The notes beneath the pieces are model-generated. The model was not told where the DNA came from. It made no database searches and saw only the letters and a list, made by a program, of their open reading frames with translations. Below, piece after piece: positions 59,600-64,000 of a DNA stretch of 64,000 nt (its first letter is position 1; the number at the start of each line of letters is the position of its first letter). Origin of the DNA: Acanthochlamys bracteata (taxonomy: Eukaryota > Streptophyta > Magnoliopsida > Pandanales > Velloziaceae); assembly GCA_019914995.1 (NCBI GenBank), contig CM034134.1, forward strand, positions 638,145 to 702,144. The letters run 5' to 3'. Made by a program: the position numbers and the translations under genes.

Positions 59600-62561
59600 G
59601 TGAATAAATTACACTCTTGTGCCATCCACCTGTCCCTCAGCTCAGCAATCACTCTCATCTCCCTCTCTGTTTTATAGTGTGTACTGTGAAGGTGATTGTG
59701 CTGCTTGTTGTTCCTCTCCTTTCTTGGTCTGGTGGTGTTGCTTCTCTTTCTTGTTGGTGGTGGGTAGAGTTTTTTCTCTTCTTTTTTTCTTTTTAGCTCT
59801 TTTTCTAGTTTATTCTTTCATTTTCTGCTGTTTTTCTTGTATTGCTTTTCAAATTCTTGAAAGAATTGATGGGTTATTTAAGAAAGGAGAGATTTTTGAA
59901 GGAATAGATGATGTGGGTTATCTGAGTTGATGAATCTTTTTCTTGTTTAAGTTCATCAGAATCACAAAGGTGAGATTTTTGAGGTGAATTGTTGATATGT
60001 AAGGAGTTTCTTGGTGGTGATTGAGAGGAAGCTGAGACTTTGAGAATATTAATTGCTGGGTTTTATGGAGTTGGAAGTTTTGAATTCGATGTTTTGGAGT
60101 TGTTGGTGAAAGGTTGCTGGGGTTTTCCCTTTGTTAATTGTAAGTTGTTGATTTCTGTGATCTGGGTTCTGTAAGAGTGTTAGGTTTCGAAATCCTTCAG
60201 TAGCATGCATATAGATGTTATTGTTGTATTCAGCTTCTGATCCTAGTAAAAATTTTGCGATTGTTTGCTGAGTGTTAAATTGGGCAGTGAGAATATGAAG
60301 AACTTGAAGATTCCTTCCTTCTAAATTTCTCTATACTGCAATATATTCTGCTTGAAGTTGTTTGTTCCTGAATTGATCTATGTTAATACTTTGCTTAGTG
60401 CATTATTGGTCACTTGGAGCATAAATGGAGAGCTTAAAGCCCTTCTTCCTCTGTTGAAACTCTTTGTGTATCTGCCTGCTATGCATAATTTATGTTTGTT
60501 TTGGCAACTAAAATATGGCCTCGTGATTGGGTTCCATGGGCAAATTCTTTGGCAAATCTGCTGAAAAATCAAGCCTCTTGTTTAGAAGAACTGGATTTAA
60601 GAGGTTGTTAGCTTTCTAACACTGAGAGGTTGCATGCGTAGGAACATGTCAAGAACTTCTTTGTCACCGTATTTGTTTGATTGTAAATACAAGGGGGAAT
60701 TTTCTCCAGATCTTATACCGTGGTAGGACTAGGCCTTTAGAGTAGAGGGCACTCATTGGGTTTTGAACTCATACATACTACTTTATTATTGTCGTAGTTC
60801 AAGCTATGTACAACAGACCGCTTCGTGTCTGATTGAAGATTTACTTTGTTCTCCTTATGCAGGACTTGGTCGGTTTTCACTACCTTTCTCTTTCAGTTGT
60901 CTCTTCTTTGTGTAGTTTTGTTGTGCTCTTTTGGGAATTTTGGGTATCAGAGTGATCAAAGCATAAACTATTTTTGAGCTTCTATGGCTGTTTAACAATT
61001 TTCTGTGGCTGGTGGCTTACATACTATCATCTAAGTGCATGGAAATCTTAGTAGTCCATGATGTTTATATAAATGGACTTTCATATCGATCTCCCTCTTA
61101 ATTTGTGTTCCTTCATGCAGAATGTTATGTGATCTTTTCATGAATGAAGTTTATTATTATGTTGCTAGGAAGCAAAACAGCATGCTAGGAGGTCTATTGA
61201 CAGATTCTGAATGAAATGAGATTTCCTGTAGAGATACTGATTCTAAGCTTGGATAGTTCTAAGATTATTCATATATGTAGAAGTTTCTTAGGATTGTTTC
61301 CCATGTAGATGGATTTAGGCCACAAATGTTCCATATAGAACTATGAGGCTTGGGTCTCGTAAGGAAGGTGGTGGATGACTGTTGGTAAGTGATGGATGTA
61401 AGTTCTTTGAATTTATTTCTTAAAATCTATAGGTCAAGAAAGATGGATGTAGAACCCAGTTTATGTGAATTCAACAGTTATAACTGATAAGCTGAGTTTG
61501 TTGGAATTTTTCGGATCTAAGTCCTTTAGAATTTATTTCTGAAAATCTATAGGTCAAGAAAGATGGATGTAGAACCCAGTTTATGTGCATCATAGATAAA
61601 CTGACAGATGTAAGTGATGTTTAGATATATGCAACTCACCTTCTTGCTGTTTCTCCTTTCATGGATAGCATGTGTACCATTTAACAGTTATAACTGATAA
61701 GCTGAGTCTGTTGCATACTTCCCTTGAATGAAAGTCCAGTTCGAAATAACCATTTTCTTATTTGTGCAAGGAATTATGGTGGCTTTTGAGAAATCAGATT
61801 TTATAGAATTTTAAAATGGAAAGAGACTGTGAATGGAGACCCTGGCTATACGGTAGAGAGGCACTTTACAACAAATTTATACTCGATGCTGTCTTAGTGT
61901 AACCTATGTCACATGCTAGATATAGAATGTGCTAACAAAAAATTCTAGCTATCCGGTCATGTTAGTTGAATCGTAACAAGGGATGTGTAGTTTCAACCTG
62001 GAAGTCTGAAGGAAAGTTGGGGAAAAGAGCTTTCTACAGGAGTACATGAGGAGGGGGATTATATATAATTTAGAGCATAAGAGAAAGAATTAGTTGAATT
62101 TCCCTGTTGACAAACTTGGAGATTGTGAAAGTTTGTATGGTCTATCGACGTTATGGAACAAATGAACCATATAAAGTTAATTTTACATGTTTTAGATTTT
62201 ATGAATACGATACTGTGTAGAATCTCTTGGCTTACCTTATCTCGACCTTCATCTCTCACTCTTTCCCACTATGGTTGCTTCATGTATTAGCTTTTCCAAG
62301 TATCTGGTGTTTACAAAACTCAGTTGTCCTTTGATTTATTGTATTAATTTCAAATTTGATGAACTTCACTTGCATTTTTCCGGATACACGGAGCATGTAG
62401 CTCCCATTTTTTTCTGACTACCATTGCCTAAAAGTATTCTTTTCCATAATGTGATATAGTTGATGGGCTAAATTGATGTTCTGTTGACACAGTTTTGAGG
62501 AGTAAGACCACAAAGGAGTACACATCCTTGTAAATATTTCAAAAGGTGAAGGCTCTGAAAC
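59600..62561 (+). other. NF-YA 5' leader: probable untranslated exon and long leader intron
   Basis: A pyrimidine-rich leader at about 59600-59969 ends at a plausible donor (CACAAAG then GTGAGA). The next ~2.5 kb is T-rich, intron-like DNA with no recognisable coding region. The sequence before the NF-YA ATG (about 62490-62561) would be the second part of the leader. NF-YA genes commonly have introns in the 5' UTR. Short upstream ATGs are present, for example an 17-codon frame from 59554. The exon limits are inferred. Confidence 0.4.
61402..61712 (+). repeat. Duplicated blocks in the NF-YA leader intron
   Basis: A ~66-bp block containing TCTATAGGTCAAGAAAGATG occurs at about 61402-61468 and 61522-61588 (period 120). 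A second block, AACAGTTATAACTGATAAGC then TGAGT, occurs at about 61473 and 61683. Small nested duplications are the simplest explanation. Confidence 0.7.
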
Positions 62562-63293
62562 ATGCAAAACATCTGCAATAAAGTTTCAGATCAGAGTTCT
62601 GTCCCTCCATCCTCCAATTGCCTAAATACCCCAGGATTGTGGTGGAATGCAAATGGGTCATATGTACCTGAATCATCTCATTCGAAGATTCATGGAATAA
62701 ATATGGCTTCACATGGGCAGCAGGGTAATCATATAAAGATGTCAACATATCACTTGCCAGATCAAGATTCATCGTCAAGTCAGTCAACAGGTCAATCACA
62801 AGATGCATCAGGATCTAGGGGAGACGACCATGCACAGTCTATTCCCACACAGTCTGGTATCTATTTCAATTTACATAAACAGCTGATTTTAGCATTTTGG
62901 TTATTGTATGTAATGCTTTGCGCTAATAGTGGTACACTGTTCTAGTAATGTTTAGTTGCGTTCTCTAATTTAGTATCTTTTGTTTGTATAAAGCTTGTGA
63001 CACATATTTGGTTATAATAGGTACTGAGAGCAGTTATGAAAAGCAGAGCGAAACATCTAAGAAGTCCATGCTATCCATGGGAACTACAGAAGTCTTTCTG
63101 CCTGGAAGATTTGATTACAACCACACTATGGTAATAATTTCTGCCTACCATGTCCATTTCTTCTATGAAATTATAGAAAATGCTAATGATGATGTGTTCG
63201 GTACTCCGGTGTCTGCAGCAAGCTTGTGTTCCATACAACTTCACAGATCCTTACTATGGGGCTTTCATTCCTGCATATGGGTCGAATACTGTT
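62562..63293 (+). CDS. NFYA: NF-YA transcription factor subunit, 5' coding exons (gene continues past window)
   Basis: NF-YA is the CCAAT-binding subunit of the NF-Y trimer. The visible coding exons are 62562-62856, 63021-63130 and 63219-63293, joined GT-AG in frame: 405 nt, then 75 nt, or 160 residues. Recognisable are the N-terminal TPGLWWNANGSY, a Gln/Ser-rich middle, the SMGTTEVFLPGRFDYNHTM segment, and ACVPYNFTDPYYGAFIPAYG, the block that precedes the NF-YA core domain. The core (subunit-interaction and CCAAT-binding helices) is not in the window, so the gene is cut by the right edge. Exon 3 uses the acceptor TCTGCAG at 63212-63218, which alone keeps the family frame. Family members are often controlled by miR169 through the 3' UTR, which cannot be seen here. 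Confidence 0.86.
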
Positions 63294-64000
63294 GTAAGTA
63301 TTACTTAAAGCTTTCTGTTGCATGTTACTTCTACTGTTAAATGGTTAAATTCCATATCCTTCCAAAGGTAATTGCCTTGTTTGATGATCTCTCAAATGAA
63401 ATTTTACAAAGATGTTGCTTCATAACAAACCATGATGCATCGTAAAGCTTTTGTACACTATGATAGCCATTTGAATACATTTCATTGTTTTCCTATGGGT
63501 TATGGTGACATGCAGCATGATTATTAACTCACCATTTCATCACTAACTGGCAATAGTACATATGTTCATGTCTTCCACTGGATATTGCAATCAAAGTGAA
63601 ATGCATGATGCATCTTCCCTTTCCACACACAACTGTCTTGATGTCATGACACTATTCATTTAAGATAGCAGGAACATTTTGCAGCAGAGTGTATGAATAG
63701 TTGACTACCACGTTTGAGAATGTTATACGATTTTCTCGTGTTTGATGTATAGTCATATGGAAGATCATCATTGATCTAAAACTTCTAATTGGTTTCTAGT
63801 CCTGTTCTTTGGCAGGACGAGTCAGTTGTCAGTTATTCGAATCGTGATTTCTTATTATTACCACGCCATATGGTCTGAACATGAGACGTCAGATATACCA
63901 TATGTGAGAATAATAAAAAAACTACCCTACCATAGTGTTCTAAGTCTCATGGATGCAGTTAAGGAGCATGCCTTTTCTTAACGATTTATCCATTGGCATG
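63294..64000 (+). other. NF-YA intron running off the window
   Basis: After the donor GTAAGT at 63294 I find no further exon matching the NF-YA core domain in any frame up to the edge. The sequence looks intronic. Confidence 0.55.

Noticed and set aside
59619-59930. 103-residue frame in the NF-YA leader
   Set aside because: It has no ATG at its start and a translation rich in Phe, Leu, Ser and Cys, as expected from a pyrimidine-rich 5' UTR.

Overview
The window is nuclear DNA from a flowering plant, most likely a eudicot. The genes are typical land-plant families (BIG GRAIN 1, PORR, PDAT, BREVIS RADIX, GIP1, PAL, WAV2, NF-YA). They are split by GT-AG introns and separated by long, very AT-rich spacers packed with short MITE-like repeats. 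I cannot name the species. No rRNA, intact tRNA, CRISPR array, transposase, reverse transcriptase or viral gene was seen.

Layout, left to right. 1-592 (+): 3' end of a BIG GRAIN 1-like gene. 593-6747: AT-rich repeats. 3948-14351: a direct tandem duplication of about 5.2 kb, each copy carrying one WTF9-like mitochondrial splicing-factor gene (+). Both copies are frameshifted, at different places. 15300-20181 (-): PDAT1 in 6 exons, giving a 679-aa protein. 20414-27300: AT-rich repeats. 27581-32365 (+): BRX-like 4 in 5 exons, 406 aa. 33575-39654 (+): GBF-interacting protein 1-like in 10 exons, 859 aa. 40810-43110 (-): an intronless, divergent PAL of 766 aa with an extra C-terminal tail. 45809-46531 (+): a decayed 3' fragment of a sister PAL that keeps the same tail. 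47244-51694 (-): WAV2-type alpha/beta hydrolase in 7 exons, 318 aa, including a 36-nt microexon. 51695-59400: AT-rich repeats. From about 59600 to the right edge (+): the 5' part of an NF-YA gene, cut off before its DNA-binding domain.

Exon joins were worked out by hand from splice dinucleotides, reading frame and recalled family alignments. Each complete multi-exon gene sums to a whole number of codons, which supports the models.

The genes do not form a pathway: they are unrelated housekeeping, developmental and metabolic genes side by side. The most informative observations are the tandem WTF9 duplication with complementary frameshifts, the divergent PAL with a tail shared by its neighbouring pseudogene, and several dispersed families of short AT-rich inverted-repeat elements. 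I found no convincing undescribed multi-gene system.
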